Part shown: one piece after another, positions 1-9,119 of the stretch
How positions within the stretch are numbered: the first letter of the stretch is position 1
Layout of the letters: each line of letters opens with the position of its first letter
Origin: Halobacteriovorax sp. JY17
Lineage (GTDB): Bacteria > Bdellovibrionota > Bacteriovoracia > Bacteriovoracales > Bacteriovoracaceae
Assembly (NCBI RefSeq): GCF_002753895.1
Contig: NZ_NJER01000002.1
Coordinates: 496,001 to 560,000, forward strand
Reading direction: 5' to 3'
DNA: 64,000 nucleotides
Made by a program: the position numbers and the translations under genes
The notes under the pieces: model-generated
Databases searched by the model: none
What the model saw: the letters and a program-made list of their open reading frames with translations, nothing else
What the model was told of the DNA's origin: nothing

Positions 1-1
1 C

Positions 2-688
2 AATGAAGTTATGTGCGAAGTCCTAGCGAACTCTATCGAAAATCTTGGAATGAGTGCAACGAGAGTAACTGACCCAGAAGAAGTTCTACCTCTTCTTGCG
101 TCTGAACGATTTGATTGTGTTATTTCTGATATTAGGATGCCAAATAAAGATGGCGTCGAACTCTTATCTGAGATAAGAAAGTCTCATCCTATTTGGCCAT
201 TTGTTATTCTCGTTTCTGGGCATCATGATTACGATATTGATGAGCTTCTAAATTTTGGAGCAGTGGCTTATGTTCCAAAGCCTTTTAAAATTGATGAAAT
301 TTTTAAGTTAATTTCGGATTATTTTATTGATGACTTAATACAGAGAAATAAATCTATGGTTAAGAGTAAGGAAATCCTTAGAGACTTCGAAAAAGAGATC
401 TTAGATTTAACAAAAGTTTCTGTCGGTACTGGTGGTGCTTTTATTTCTTTTTCTGATCTTCCTTGTATTGGGACAGCTGAGGTTGGAAAAATTTATGACT
501 TTAATGTAAAGGTTGAAGAGCAAGTTGCAACAATTAAAATTGCAGCTGAAGTCGTTTGGAAAAAAGATATTGGAGAAATTAATCCTGGCGTTGGAGTACG
601 CTTTGTTTCTCTAACTCCTGAGGTGGATAGTTTCATTAAGAAGTATATTAGCCAAAATAGTATTTCGAGTTTTATTCCAAATATCTAG
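2..688 (+). CDS. Response regulator receiver domain with C-terminal PilZ-like domain (5' end outside window)
   Basis: The reading frame is open from base 2 (N-E-V before the first Met at 11), so the start lies left of the window. The N-terminal part is a CheY-like receiver: the phospho-acceptor Asp lies in VISDIRMP, a conserved Ser follows in ILVSGHHD, and the Lys in the switch motif is in YVPKPF. A linker helix leads to a PilZ-like beta domain (GGAFISFSDLP ... AAEVVWKK ... PGVGVRFVSL), which resembles the PilZ domains common in delta-proteobacterial and Bdellovibrio proteins. The canonical c-di-GMP motif RxxxR is not visible, so it may have a structural role and not bind c-di-GMP. Probable role: phosphorylation-controlled adaptor in motility or surface behaviour. 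It ends five bases before the convergent reductase gene. Confidence 0.8.
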   Translation, partial: NEVMCEVLANSIENLGMSATRVTDPEEVLPLLASERFDCVISDIRMPNKDGVELLSEIRKSHPIWPFVILVSGHHDYDIDELLNFGAVAYVPKPFKIDEIFKLISDYFIDDLIQRNKSMVKSKEILRDFEKEILDLTKVSVGTGGAFISFSDLPCIGTAEVGKIYDFNVKVEEQVATIKIAAEVVWKKDIGEINPGVGVRFVSLTPEVDSFIKKYISQNSISSFIPNI

Positions 689-692
689 TTTA

Positions 693-2822
693 TTATTTTC
701 TTTGCCAAGAATGGTACTTTCGAACAAACTCAAGAAGTTTCTTTGGCTTTCTCTCACTCTTCCAAGCTCCTGCGAGATATTTATTCGCTTCTCCCATCGT
801 TGGATACATATGAATTGTTCCAAGAATCTTATTGAGACCATAGTTATTCTTCATCGCACTTATAAACTCCAGTAGTAAATCGCTTGCGTGGTTTCCAATA
901 ATGGTTGCACCTAGAATTTTATCACTACCTGGAATAGTTAAAACTTTTACAAATCCATAGTCTTCACTGTCGGCGATGGCCCTATCGAGATCGTCAATAT
1001 TGTATTTCGTAATTTCATACGCAATTTCTTCCTCTATACACATCTTCTCATTCTTTCCAACAGTGGCAACTTCTGGATCAGTGTAAGTGGCCCAAGGAAT
1101 AACAGAATAGTCGACCTTGAATTTCTTAAAGCGTCCAAAAAGCCCATTTACAGCGCAGTACCAAGCTTGATGAGCCGCTGTGTGAGTAAGCTGGAAAGGA
1201 CCAGCAACATCACCGCAGGCAAATATATTTGGAAAATTTGTTTGGAGAAATTCATTTGTTTCAATTGTTCCATTCTTTCTAAGTTTTACGCCAATTTCTT
1301 TTAGTCCAAATCCATTTGTATTGGCCTTTCTTCCAATAGCGATAAGAACATCAGTGAATTGAACTTCTACGTCCTGACCTTGGTACTCACAGATAAGAGA
1401 CATGGGCTTAAATTCCTTGGCCCTGTGACCAGTGAGAATATTGACTCCTTCTTTTGAGAGTCGCTCTTGCAGTGCTATCGAAACGTCAGAATCTTCTTTA
1501 GAGAGAAGAGTCTGAGACATTTCTACAAGAGTCACTTTAGACCCAAGTCTTGAAAAAGCTTGAGCTAACTCTACTCCTATTGGACCTCCTCCTAGAATGA
1601 GAAGATCTTTTGGCAATTTCTCAAGCTCCCAAATATTGTCAGAAGTTCTTATATGAGCAAGTTCTATACCTTTAATTGGAGGAACAAAGGGCCTAGCTCC
1701 TGTGGCGATGGTTATATTTCTCGTTGTCAGTATTCTTCCATTAACTTCTACTTCCCAGGGGGAAATAATATTGGCCTTACCCGTAATGCAGTCGACACCT
1801 AGTTGAGTATACCGCTCAATGGAATCATGGGGTTCAATCTTCTTTATAATAGATTTCACTCTATCCATAACGTCCTTGAAATTAAACTCTACTTTGATTT
1901 CTTTAATTCCAAAATCATTGGCCCTTTTAGCATGGTGAATGACACTTGCTGATTTAATTAGGGCCTTAGAGGGAACGCATCCAGTATTTAGACAATCTCC
2001 TCCCATCTTTCCTTGTTCTATGAGGGCTACTTTGGCATTGACTGTCGCTCCAATATAAGAGGTAACAAGACCTCCTGCTCCAGCTCCAATTGTTATCATA
2101 TTATAGTCATAACTCTTTGGTCTTTTGAAAGGACCATAAACTCTTCTTGTCTTGTAGATTGTAATAATTTTCTTAGCGATAAGTGGGAAAATTGCAAGTA
2201 AGGAAAATGATAGAATTAGTTTTGAATTAAGAATTCCACTTACAGAATCTAGTTTTGATAATTGAACGCCTGCATTCACATAGACAATGGTACCAAGAAG
2301 CATACCTGCTTGAGAAATAAGAAAGTAGGTGGTCATTTTTATTTTGGTAAGCCCCATCGCTAAGTTTATTAAAAAGAATGGGAAGGCAGGAATTAACCTA
2401 AGAGTAAGAAGATAGAAGTGTCCATCTCTTTCAATACCTTGATTGATTACTTTAAGAGTTTTATTAAATTTTCTTTGAACGAAGTCTCTAAGTAGAAAGC
2501 GTGCCATGGCGAAGGAGAGTGTCGCTCCGATCGTGCTTGCAAAGGAGATGATAATTGTTCCTTTTACTAATCCAAAAATAGCTCCACCTGCTAACGTTAG
2601 AATAAGTGCTCCAGGTATAGAGAGTGCTGTTGCTAGAATATAGGTAATTGAATATATGATAATTGTTCTTAGAGAATTCTGCGCGTAGAAGTCATCTAAG
2701 AGTTCTTTATTTTCTTTTAGAAAATCTAATGTGAGATAGTGGGTGAGATTAAAATATTTAGCGCAAAGAAAAGCGGTAACTATTATCAGTAGTAGTAAAA
2801 TCTTTGATATATTTTTTTTCAT
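693..2822 (-). CDS. Fusion of TVP38/TMEM64 (DedA-like) membrane domain with FAD pyridine nucleotide-disulfide oxidoreductase
   Basis: Residues 1-225 are a multi-pass TVP38/SNARE-associated membrane domain (several hydrophobic helices and a re-entrant-like LALSIPGALILTLAGG segment). Residues 235-709 are a full dihydrolipoamide/mercuric reductase-type flavoenzyme: FAD-binding GAGAGGL near residue 246, redox-active disulfide C277-LNTG-C282, a second nucleotide fold ILGGGPIGVE, ACGDVAG, and the C-terminal HMYPTMGE active-site histidine segment. No N-terminal HMA metal domain and no C-terminal mercuric Cys pair is present, so mercury reduction is unlikely. The likely job is NAD(P)H-driven disulfide or quinone reduction at the inner membrane. 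It lies 4 bases downstream of a lipoprotein MsrB in the same direction, so it may supply reducing power to envelope methionine-sulfoxide repair (inference). Confidence 0.85.
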   Translation of the reverse strand: MKKNISKILLLLIIVTAFLCAKYFNLTHYLTLDFLKENKELLDDFYAQNSLRTIIIYSITYILATALSIPGALILTLAGGAIFGLVKGTIIISFASTIGATLSFAMARFLLRDFVQRKFNKTLKVINQGIERDGHFYLLTLRLIPAFPFFLINLAMGLTKIKMTTYFLISQAGMLLGTIVYVNAGVQLSKLDSVSGILNSKLILSFSLLAIFPLIAKKIITIYKTRRVYGPFKRPKSYDYNMITIGAGAGGLVTSYIGATVNAKVALIEQGKMGGDCLNTGCVPSKALIKSASVIHHAKRANDFGIKEIKVEFNFKDVMDRVKSIIKKIEPHDSIERYTQLGVDCITGKANIISPWEVEVNGRILTTRNITIATGARPFVPPIKGIELAHIRTSDNIWELEKLPKDLLILGGGPIGVELAQAFSRLGSKVTLVEMSQTLLSKEDSDVSIALQERLSKEGVNILTGHRAKEFKPMSLICEYQGQDVEVQFTDVLIAIGRKANTNGFGLKEIGVKLRKNGTIETNEFLQTNFPNIFACGDVAGPFQLTHTAAHQAWYCAVNGLFGRFKKFKVDYSVIPWATYTDPEVATVGKNEKMCIEEEIAYEITKYNIDDLDRAIADSEDYGFVKVLTIPGSDKILGATIIGNHASDLLLEFISAMKNNYGLNKILGTIHMYPTMGEANKYLAGAWKSERKPKKLLEFVRKYHSWQRK

Positions 2823-2826
2823 AAGT

Positions 2827-3363
2827 TTATTCTTTCTTATCAGGTATTAATATTAGTGAAACTGAATTCATACAATAACGCTTTCCTGTGGGTTCTGGAC
2901 CGTCTGAGAAAACATGACCCAAGTGAGCTCCACATCTAGAGCAGATAATTTCAGTTCTAGTCATTCCAAATTTTGAATCATCAACTTCTGTTACAGCACT
3001 CTTAGTGATCGCTTGCCAAAAACTAGGCCAACCAGTTCCCGATTTATACTTTGTTTTTGAAGTGAATAAGTGTTGTCCACAATTTGAGCAAACATAGACT
3101 CCCGCTGTTTTAGAGTCCCAGTACTTTCCTGTGAATGCTCTCTCTGTTCCAGCTTCTCTCGTTACTTCATATTGAAGTGGACTTAGAACTTTCTTCCAAT
3201 AGGTCTTATCCTTCGCCTTCCAGTTGATTGTATCTGGATTTAAGGAAGAGAGATGGCTGTCCTTATAGTCTTTACCTTCTCCCGCTGCAGATGTTTTGAA
3301 AATATTGAGCATACATCCCGAGAGGAGCACTGAGGCCATAATTAGTAGAATAATTTTCTTCAT
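2827..3363 (-). CDS. msrB: Lipoprotein peptide-methionine (R)-S-oxide reductase, zinc-binding type
   Basis: This is MsrB with a lipoprotein signal: LLSG-C17 is a clear lipobox, so the enzyme is exported and lipid-anchored. The MsrB domain runs from about residue 57 to 178. Four zinc cysteines are present as two CxxC pairs (C92/C95 and C141/C144), and the catalytic cysteine is C164 in RYCMNS. In GWPSF the preceding resolving-Cys position is Thr (SGTGWPS, T110), so reduction probably needs another thiol or partner. It is the first gene of a tight pair with the TVP38-disulfide reductase (4-base gap). A second, cytoplasmic MsrB with the opposite cysteine pattern is encoded at 18706-19143. The start has a strong AGGAGAT ribosome site. 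Confidence 0.92.
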   Translation of the reverse strand: MKKIILLIMASVLLSGCMLNIFKTSAAGEGKDYKDSHLSSLNPDTINWKAKDKTYWKKVLSPLQYEVTREAGTERAFTGKYWDSKTAGVYVCSNCGQHLFTSKTKYKSGTGWPSFWQAITKSAVTEVDDSKFGMTRTEIICSRCGAHLGHVFSDGPEPTGKRYCMNSVSLILIPDKKE

Positions 3364-3418
3364 ATGAGATCTCCTTATCGCTACTAATTAGTGTAAAAAT
3401 AGAGCCTTTTGTGACAAT

Positions 3419-3985
3419 TTATTTAAGTCGCTGTTTTCTATAGAACTTTATCGCTATCATTAAGAGAGCACTTAAAAGTAGTAGTCCAGAAACACCAATC
3501 CACATAGACATAATATTTTGCAAGATAACTAAGAAAACAATGGCAAAGAGAAGAACGGTTGCTACTTCATTCCACATTCTGAGTTTGGTCGAGCTAATTG
3601 TGTAAGTATCTCTTTGAAGATTTAAAAATATTCTATGGCTTAGAAGGTGATAAATATAGAGAAGAAGAACAAAGAATAATTTTGCTAGCAGCCATGGGTG
3701 GTCAGAAATTGGAAAGTAAACATGTATTAAACTAGGACCAAAAATCAGAGTTAAAATCGCTGAAGGCCATGTGATTCCATACCAGAGTCTTTTAGACATA
3801 ATCTTAAACTGAGAAGTAAGGATATCTCTTTCAACTTGATTTCGCTCTTGCGCTTCAGTTTGATAAATAAAAAGTCTGACAATATAGAATAGACCTGCAA
3901 ACCAAGTTACAATAAAAATAATATGTAGTGCTTTTAAATATGGGAAAGCTTCCAAGAGAAATCCTTTTTCTTCATATTTTAGCAT
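3419..3985 (-). CDS. hemJ: HemJ-type protoporphyrinogen IX oxidase (UPF0093/CopD-like membrane protein)
   Basis: A multi-pass membrane protein of 188 residues with the HemJ pattern: a first helix with the conserved His (LKALHIIFIVTWFAGLFYI), the KRLWYGITWPSAILTLIFGP helix and the later HPWLLAKLFFVLLLYIYHLLSHR helices. HemJ oxidises protoporphyrinogen IX to protoporphyrin IX in heme synthesis, using a bound heme and quinones. It is slightly longer than many homologues because of an N-terminal stretch (MLKYEEKGFLLEAFPY). It is divergent from the histidine phosphatase with only about 30 bases between. No clear ribosome site precedes the chosen start. Heme made here could serve the quinol NO reductase encoded further along, but no heme genes are adjacent. 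Confidence 0.8.
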   Translation of the reverse strand: MLKYEEKGFLLEAFPYLKALHIIFIVTWFAGLFYIVRLFIYQTEAQERNQVERDILTSQFKIMSKRLWYGITWPSAILTLIFGPSLIHVYFPISDHPWLLAKLFFVLLLYIYHLLSHRIFLNLQRDTYTISSTKLRMWNEVATVLLFAIVFLVILQNIMSMWIGVSGLLLLSALLMIAIKFYRKQRLK

Positions 3986-4016
3986 AATTGTATAAGGGCG
4001 AGTAGGGGGAAGAGTG

Positions 4017-4628
4017 ATGGAATTCTATATTTTTAGACACGGTCAAACTGACTGGAATAAAGTCAAAAAAGTTCAAGGAAAGACGGATATTCCATTAAAT
4101 AATTTTGGGCGAAAAGAGGCGTTAGCACTGAAGGACTATTTCAAGAATATTAATATTGAAGCTGTCTATTCCTCAGACTTGCAAAGGGCCCATGAGACGG
4201 CAAAAATAGCATTTGATTCAAAAGAGATCGCAATTGAAACAACGAGTTCTCTACGTGAAGCAGACTTTGGAGAGGTTGAGGGAATGCTCCTCAATGATTT
4301 ACTCGAAAAGTTTTCAACTAAATTTTGGGATATTCATATTGGTGGAGAAGAAGCAGATGACTTTTCATATCCTGGAGGCGAGTCAAGAAAAGAAGTAAGA
4401 GAGAGACTTATTTCCTTTATAGATAAATTAAGGGGAGAGGCAAAGTTTAAGCAAGTGGCCTTAAGTACTCATGGTGGAGCCCTTAGAAGTATTATTCATC
4501 ACTATCTTCCTAACGAGAGTGAACTTGTAAAAATTCCTAATTGTGTAGTCTACAGAGTTAGCTTTAAAGGAGAGGAATTTAAAGTGGAAGGACCTTTTAA
4601 TAATGAGGATGATAGTTGCTACAATTAA
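4017..4628 (+). CDS. Histidine phosphatase family protein (phosphoglycerate mutase-like)
   Basis: The N-terminal FRHGQTDWN carries the catalytic RHG motif that forms the phosphohistidine. VYSSDLQRAHETA and LSTHGGALRSI supply the second Arg and the second catalytic His. At about 203 residues it fits the small phosphatase branch (CobC/GpmB-like broad-specificity phosphatases), and substrate cannot be told from sequence. An in-frame GTG lies directly upstream at 4014, but the AGGGGGA ribosome site at 4004-4010 is 6 bases from the ATG at 4017 and only 3 from the GTG, so ATG is chosen. Confidence 0.85.
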   Translation: MEFYIFRHGQTDWNKVKKVQGKTDIPLNNFGRKEALALKDYFKNINIEAVYSSDLQRAHETAKIAFDSKEIAIETTSSLREADFGEVEGMLLNDLLEKFSTKFWDIHIGGEEADDFSYPGGESRKEVRERLISFIDKLRGEAKFKQVALSTHGGALRSIIHHYLPNESELVKIPNCVVYRVSFKGEEFKVEGPFNNEDDSCYN

Positions 4629-4633
4629 AAACT

Positions 4634-4655
4634 TTGGGCCACGACTGTGACCCAA
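4634..4655 (-). terminator. Rho-independent terminator of pckA
   Basis: The arms TTGGGcCAC and GTGaCCCAA form a 9-base stem with one mismatch around a 4-base loop. Read on the minus strand the stem is followed by AGTTTTTAATT, a T-tract, so it serves pckA. On the plus strand no T-tract follows, so for the phosphatase gene it would be weak. Confidence 0.7.
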
Positions 4656-4663
4656 GGTTGAAG

Positions 4664-6244
4664 TTACTTATGTGTCGGAGCGCCTGCTAAATTCTTTTGA
4701 TAGAACTCACCAAAGTTTTCCATTTGCTTATGAAATGAGCTAGCTAACTCTTTAGCTTTCTCAGTATAAGCTGTCGAATTTTCCCAAGTTTGTTGCGGCA
4801 TGAGAAGCTCTGTTGGAACTTCAGGAACCGCACAAGGAATTGCTAAATTGAAAATAGGATCATTCTCAAAAGCAACTTCGTTTAACTTATTTGCTTGAAT
4901 TGATCTAATAATCTTTCTTGTAACCTTTAGAGGGAATCTCTGTCCTACACCGTAAGCTCCACCAGTCCAACCAGTGTTGATAAGCCATACTTTTATATCG
5001 TACTTATCAAGGTAGTGACCAAGAAGATCTGCGTAAACACTAGGGTGTCTAAGCATAAATGGTGCTCCAAAGAGAGGAGAGAAAGTTGCCTGTGGCTCTT
5101 GTACTCCAATTTCTGTTCCCGCTAATTTTGCTGTGTAACCAAGAACAAAGTAGAACATCGCCTGTTCTTTTGTAAGTTTAGATACTGGAGGAAGAACTCC
5201 AAAAGCATCCGCACAAAGAAAGAATATATCTTTTGGAATTTTTCCTTTAGACGATGTTTCAAGCTCTTTAATAAAACTTAGTGGGTAAGATGATCTACCA
5301 TTTTCAGCAATAGACTTGTCATCAAAATCAACTTTTCCAGTTTCTTCATCTAGAACAACGTTCTCTAGCATTGCTCCAAATTTATTTGAAGCATCCCAGA
5401 TTTCGGGTTCAGTGGCCTTAGAAAGCTGATAAGTCTTAGCGTAACAACCACCTTCAAAGTTGAAGATACCTTCATCACTAAGTCCGTGCTCGTCATCTCC
5501 TATTAGATAAGTTCCCTCATCTGTTGAAAGAGTTGTCTTACCTGTTCCAGAGAGACCAAAGAAAACTGATACGTCTTCATTTTCTAAACGAGATGCTCCC
5601 GAGTGCATTGGGAGGATTTTCTCTTCTGGTAGTCTGTAGTTCATTGCTGCGAACATACTTTTCTTGATTTCACCTGCGTAAAGAGTTCCACAAATAATTG
5701 TCGTATTAGTATCAAGACAAGTTACGATTGCCGTTTCAGTCTTTGTTTCAAACTCTGCTGGATCAAGCTTTAGTTCAGGAGCATGAAGAATTGTATAGTC
5801 AGTATTATTGAATTCTCTTACTTTTTCTCTGAATAAGTGCTTTGAAAAAAGTGCGTGCTGTGGGTGAGAAGTTATAAGTCTTGCCCCAATATTATATTTC
5901 TGATGAGCACCAACAGATCTCTCTGTAATGTATAAGTCTCCAGCAGCATTTAGATAATTGATCACTTTGGATTTAAGTGCTGCAAAAGTTTCAGCGCTCA
6001 TTGGATTAAGATTATTTTCCCACCATACTGGACCAGTTGTCGTTTCAGTCTTTACTATATATCTATCTTGCGCTGATCTACCTGTGTGTTTTCCTGTGAG
6101 AACAGTGAGGGCCCCGTCAGAAGTAAGTCGTCCGTATCCTTTTCTGACTGCTTCAGCGACTAAGAAACTTCTTGGTGAGTCTAAGTGTATTTTATGCTCT
6201 CCGCGCTCAGTATTGATTCCTAATTCTTTGTAGAAATTATCCAT
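4664..6244 (-). CDS. pckA: Phosphoenolpyruvate carboxykinase (ATP)
   Basis: Converts oxaloacetate and ATP to PEP, CO2 and ADP, the entry step of gluconeogenesis, in the cytoplasm. The 526-residue length is normal for the ATP-dependent family. The kinase-1a P-loop is GLSGTGKTTLST; the substrate-site RSAQDRYIV segment, the metal-binding DDEHGLSDEGIFNFEGGCY region and NTGWTGGAYGVG are all present. The start has an AGGAG ribosome site. The promoter region contains a 20-base perfect palindrome 40 bases upstream of the start (6284-6303), a likely operator. Such an enzyme would suit a bacterium that feeds on amino acids. Confidence 0.97.
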   Translation of the reverse strand: MDNFYKELGINTERGEHKIHLDSPRSFLVAEAVRKGYGRLTSDGALTVLTGKHTGRSAQDRYIVKTETTTGPVWWENNLNPMSAETFAALKSKVINYLNAAGDLYITERSVGAHQKYNIGARLITSHPQHALFSKHLFREKVREFNNTDYTILHAPELKLDPAEFETKTETAIVTCLDTNTTIICGTLYAGEIKKSMFAAMNYRLPEEKILPMHSGASRLENEDVSVFFGLSGTGKTTLSTDEGTYLIGDDEHGLSDEGIFNFEGGCYAKTYQLSKATEPEIWDASNKFGAMLENVVLDEETGKVDFDDKSIAENGRSSYPLSFIKELETSSKGKIPKDIFFLCADAFGVLPPVSKLTKEQAMFYFVLGYTAKLAGTEIGVQEPQATFSPLFGAPFMLRHPSVYADLLGHYLDKYDIKVWLINTGWTGGAYGVGQRFPLKVTRKIIRSIQANKLNEVAFENDPIFNLAIPCAVPEVPTELLMPQQTWENSTAYTEKAKELASSFHKQMENFGEFYQKNLAGAPTHK

Positions 6245-6283
6245 TTTGAATCTCCTCTTGTTCTAATTCAGTGGTGGATAGAT

Positions 6284-6303
6284 TTAGCAAAAGCTTTTGC
6301 TAA
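6284..6303. promoter_or_regulatory. 20-base perfect palindrome upstream of pckA
   Basis: TTAGCAAAAGCTTTTGCTAA reads the same on both strands. It begins 40 bases before the pckA start codon in the 238-base gap between the divergent pckA and alaS genes, and has no T-tract for termination. A dimeric regulator site controlling pckA is the simplest reading. The rest of the gap holds only shorter palindromes near alaS. Confidence 0.5.
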
Positions 6304-6430
6304 TAATATGTATTAGATTGAATGTGAGATACTAAACTGGAATTATCTATTTGGCACCCCTAAAATATGGACCTAGAGGCATCTTTTTTCACATATTTCT
6401 CCTTGAATCTTTTGGCGAAGTGAGTAAGTT

Positions 6431-6471
6431 GTTATATAACTAAAACTATAAAAAATAACATCTTGCGCAAG
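6431..6471 (+). promoter_or_regulatory. Two 10-base palindromes before alaS
   Basis: GTTATATAAC (6431-6440) and CTTGCGCAAG (6462-6471) are perfect palindromes 12 to 52 bases before the alaS start. E. coli AlaRS is known to repress its own transcription by binding a palindrome at its promoter, so autoregulation is possible, but short AT-rich palindromes also occur by chance. Confidence 0.25.
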
Positions 6472-6482
6472 GTTCTAAGTCA

Positions 6483-9119
6483 ATGAAAAGTCTTACTTCT
6501 AGAGAGATCAGAGAAAAATTCCTCTCTTACTTTGAAAAACATAACCATTTAAAAATTAAAGCATCATCTGTTGTACCACAGAACGATCCGACTCTTCTCT
6601 TTATCAACTCGGGAATGGCACCTCTAAAGCCATACTTTCTTGGAAAAGAAGAGCCACCTAATAAGAGATTATGTAATTTTCAACCGTGTATTAGAACGAA
6701 AGATATTGATGATGTAGGGGACAGACACCATCTCACAATTTTTGAAATGATGGGATCGTGGTCTATTGGAGACTACTACAAAGACCTCGCCTGTTCACTT
6801 GCTTATGGATTATTAGTCGATGAATTAGGGTTTGACCCTAAGAGATTATACTTCACTGTCTATGGTGGAAATGAAAGTTTAGGAATTGAACCAGATAACG
6901 AATCAGTTGAAGCATGGAAGAAGTGTGGGGTTCCGGCCGATCATATCGTGATGCTTGGTGATGATAATTTCTGGGGACCTGCCGGAGAGACTGGGCCATG
7001 TGGTCCATGTACGGAAGTCTTCTTTGATTGTGGACCAGAGTATGGAATTGAGTATAAGCCAGGTGGGCACTTTGATGATGTTTCAAGATATATAGAAATT
7101 TGGAACGCAGGTGTTTTCATGGAGCTTAATAAGAAGAAAGATGGAAGTTTCATTCCTCTTCCTCTTAAGTCTGTTGATACAGGTTCTGGGTTAGAGAGAC
7201 TTGCGATGGTGATGAATGGTCACGACTCAGTTTATGAGACTGACCTTATGCAACCATTAATGGATATTTCGCATAAACTTTTAAATTCTAATGGAAGCGA
7301 AGCTTCGATGAAGAAAGCGAGAATGCTAACGGATCATATTCGTGCAGCAGTTTTCATTTTAAGTGAAGGCGTTGCCCCATCTAATGAAGGTCAGGGTTAT
7401 ATCCCAAGACGATTAATTAGAAAGTGTGTCGCTGCTCTCATGGCAAAGAAAGTGGAGAAGATTGATTTCTCTGAAATGGTCGATGTGATTGTTTCGATGA
7501 TGAGTGATTACTACCCACAAATTAAATCTGCAAAAGATATGATTTCTTATAACTTAAATAATGAAATTAATGACTTCATTCCTACTGTAAAAACAGGTTT
7601 AGAGTTAATTGAAAAAGAATTATCAGAAAATAAATCTTCAAATAAAATTTTTCCTGGAAAGATTGCATTTGAACTCGTAACAACTCACGGTCTTCCACTT
7701 GATGTTTTAAAGTCTGACCTATCAGACAGAGGAATTGAATTAGACGACGCTGAGTACGAAAAGTGCTATGAAGAACATAGAAAGACTTCCAGAGTTATTT
7801 CAAGAAAAGGTGGTTCTGCAGATCAAGAACAAATCGAAGCTCTAATCTCAAAACTTTCAACTACTGACTTCGTTGGATATGAAACAGAGAGTACGACCTC
7901 AAAAGTAAATATGCTAATTAGTGAGAATGAAGTTGTCGAATCTGTGAATGAAGGTGAGAGCTTTCTCTTTACAACTGTGAAGACTCCTTTCTATGGAGAG
8001 TCGGGTGGGCAAGTTGGAGATTCTGGAATCGCCAAGAATGATCACGCAAAAATTGAAATACTCGATACAATGAAAATTGGAAAGATCCACGTTCATGTAG
8101 CTAACGTTATGTCAGGTAAGTTAACTTCAGGTGAAGAAGTTGAATTAACTGTTGATAATGAAGTTCGTGCAGATATTAAGAGAAATCACTCTGCGACTCA
8201 CTTACTTCACGCGGCCCTTCACAAAGTGGTTGGAAAGCACGCTGTCCAAAAAGGGTCACTAGTTAGATCTGATAGACTTCGTTTTGACTTTCAAAATCAG
8301 ACATCTGTTTCTAAAGACGATTTAGATAAGATCGAAGCTCTTACTAATCAATGGATTATGAATAATACGGCGGGGGAAATTGATCTTCTCGATTATGACG
8401 CTGCTATTGAAAAAGGAGCTATCGCTCTCTTTGGTGAGAAGTATGATTCAAAAGTTAGGGTCATCGCATTTGGCGAGAACTCAGTAGAACTTTGTGGAGG
8501 AACTCACGTTTCTAGGACAGGTGATATTGGACTCATGCTTATAACGGGAGAATCTTCTGTTGCAAAAGGGATTAGAAGAATTGAAGCTGTGACAGGTAGA
8601 GAAGCTTATAAACTTTTACAAGAAAGAAATAATATTCTTAGAAAGACAAGTGAACTTCTAAGCGTTAAGCCAAATGAGTTTGAAACAAAAATTCAAGAGT
8701 TAAAAAAGAAGTCATCGGTGAAAAAAGAAGCACCTAAGAAAGTTTCAGCTAGTGAAGCAAAGTTTGAAAATGAAAGTAAGATTGAAATTTCAGGAGAGAA
8801 ATTCTTTGTTGCTCAAATGAATGCTGATGCCCAAGTTTTAAAAGACCTTGGAGACCAGCTTTTAGCAAAGGGTGAGTATAAGATTATTTGCCTCGCAGGA
8901 AATGATGGGAAGACTATTAGAGCTTTTTCTTGGGTTGGCGATGGTCTAAATAAGAAAGTTAAAGCGGGAGATCTCTTAAAAGAACTCTTGAAACCAGTTG
9001 ATGGAAAGGGCGGAGGAAAGCCTCACTTTGCTCAAGGTGGCTCACCGGATGTTGCAGGAATGGATAAGATTTTTTCAAATATTGCAGAGGTAGAGAGTTT
9101 TCTAAAAGGAAAATTATAA
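6483..9119 (+). CDS. alaS: Alanyl-tRNA synthetase
   Basis: Charges tRNA-Ala. At 878 residues it is full length. The N-terminal class II core contains NDPTLLFINSGMAPLKPYFLG and the RHHLTIFEMMGSWSIGDYYK motif. The editing domain shows the zinc-site HSATHLLHAALH and CGGTHVSRTGDIG. A basic linker (about residues 735-755) leads to the C-Ala domain ending GGGKPHFAQGGSP. The start has only a weak ribosome site (AAGG, 6470-6473). hisS starts at the base after the alaS stop, so the two synthetases form an operon. No T-box leader is visible. Confidence 0.97.
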   Translation: MKSLTSREIREKFLSYFEKHNHLKIKASSVVPQNDPTLLFINSGMAPLKPYFLGKEEPPNKRLCNFQPCIRTKDIDDVGDRHHLTIFEMMGSWSIGDYYKDLACSLAYGLLVDELGFDPKRLYFTVYGGNESLGIEPDNESVEAWKKCGVPADHIVMLGDDNFWGPAGETGPCGPCTEVFFDCGPEYGIEYKPGGHFDDVSRYIEIWNAGVFMELNKKKDGSFIPLPLKSVDTGSGLERLAMVMNGHDSVYETDLMQPLMDISHKLLNSNGSEASMKKARMLTDHIRAAVFILSEGVAPSNEGQGYIPRRLIRKCVAALMAKKVEKIDFSEMVDVIVSMMSDYYPQIKSAKDMISYNLNNEINDFIPTVKTGLELIEKELSENKSSNKIFPGKIAFELVTTHGLPLDVLKSDLSDRGIELDDAEYEKCYEEHRKTSRVISRKGGSADQEQIEALISKLSTTDFVGYETESTTSKVNMLISENEVVESVNEGESFLFTTVKTPFYGESGGQVGDSGIAKNDHAKIEILDTMKIGKIHVHVANVMSGKLTSGEEVELTVDNEVRADIKRNHSATHLLHAALHKVVGKHAVQKGSLVRSDRLRFDFQNQTSVSKDDLDKIEALTNQWIMNNTAGEIDLLDYDAAIEKGAIALFGEKYDSKVRVIAFGENSVELCGGTHVSRTGDIGLMLITGESSVAKGIRRIEAVTGREAYKLLQERNNILRKTSELLSVKPNEFETKIQELKKKSSVKKEAPKKVSASEAKFENESKIEISGEKFFVAQMNADAQVLKDLGDQLLAKGEYKIICLAGNDGKTIRAFSWVGDGLNKKVKAGDLLKELLKPVDGKGGGKPHFAQGGSPDVAGMDKIFSNIAEVESFLKGKL

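Noticed and set aside
6351-6360. TTGGCACCCC as a sigma54 -24 element for alaS
   Set aside because: No GC/TTGCA -12 element follows at the required spacing.
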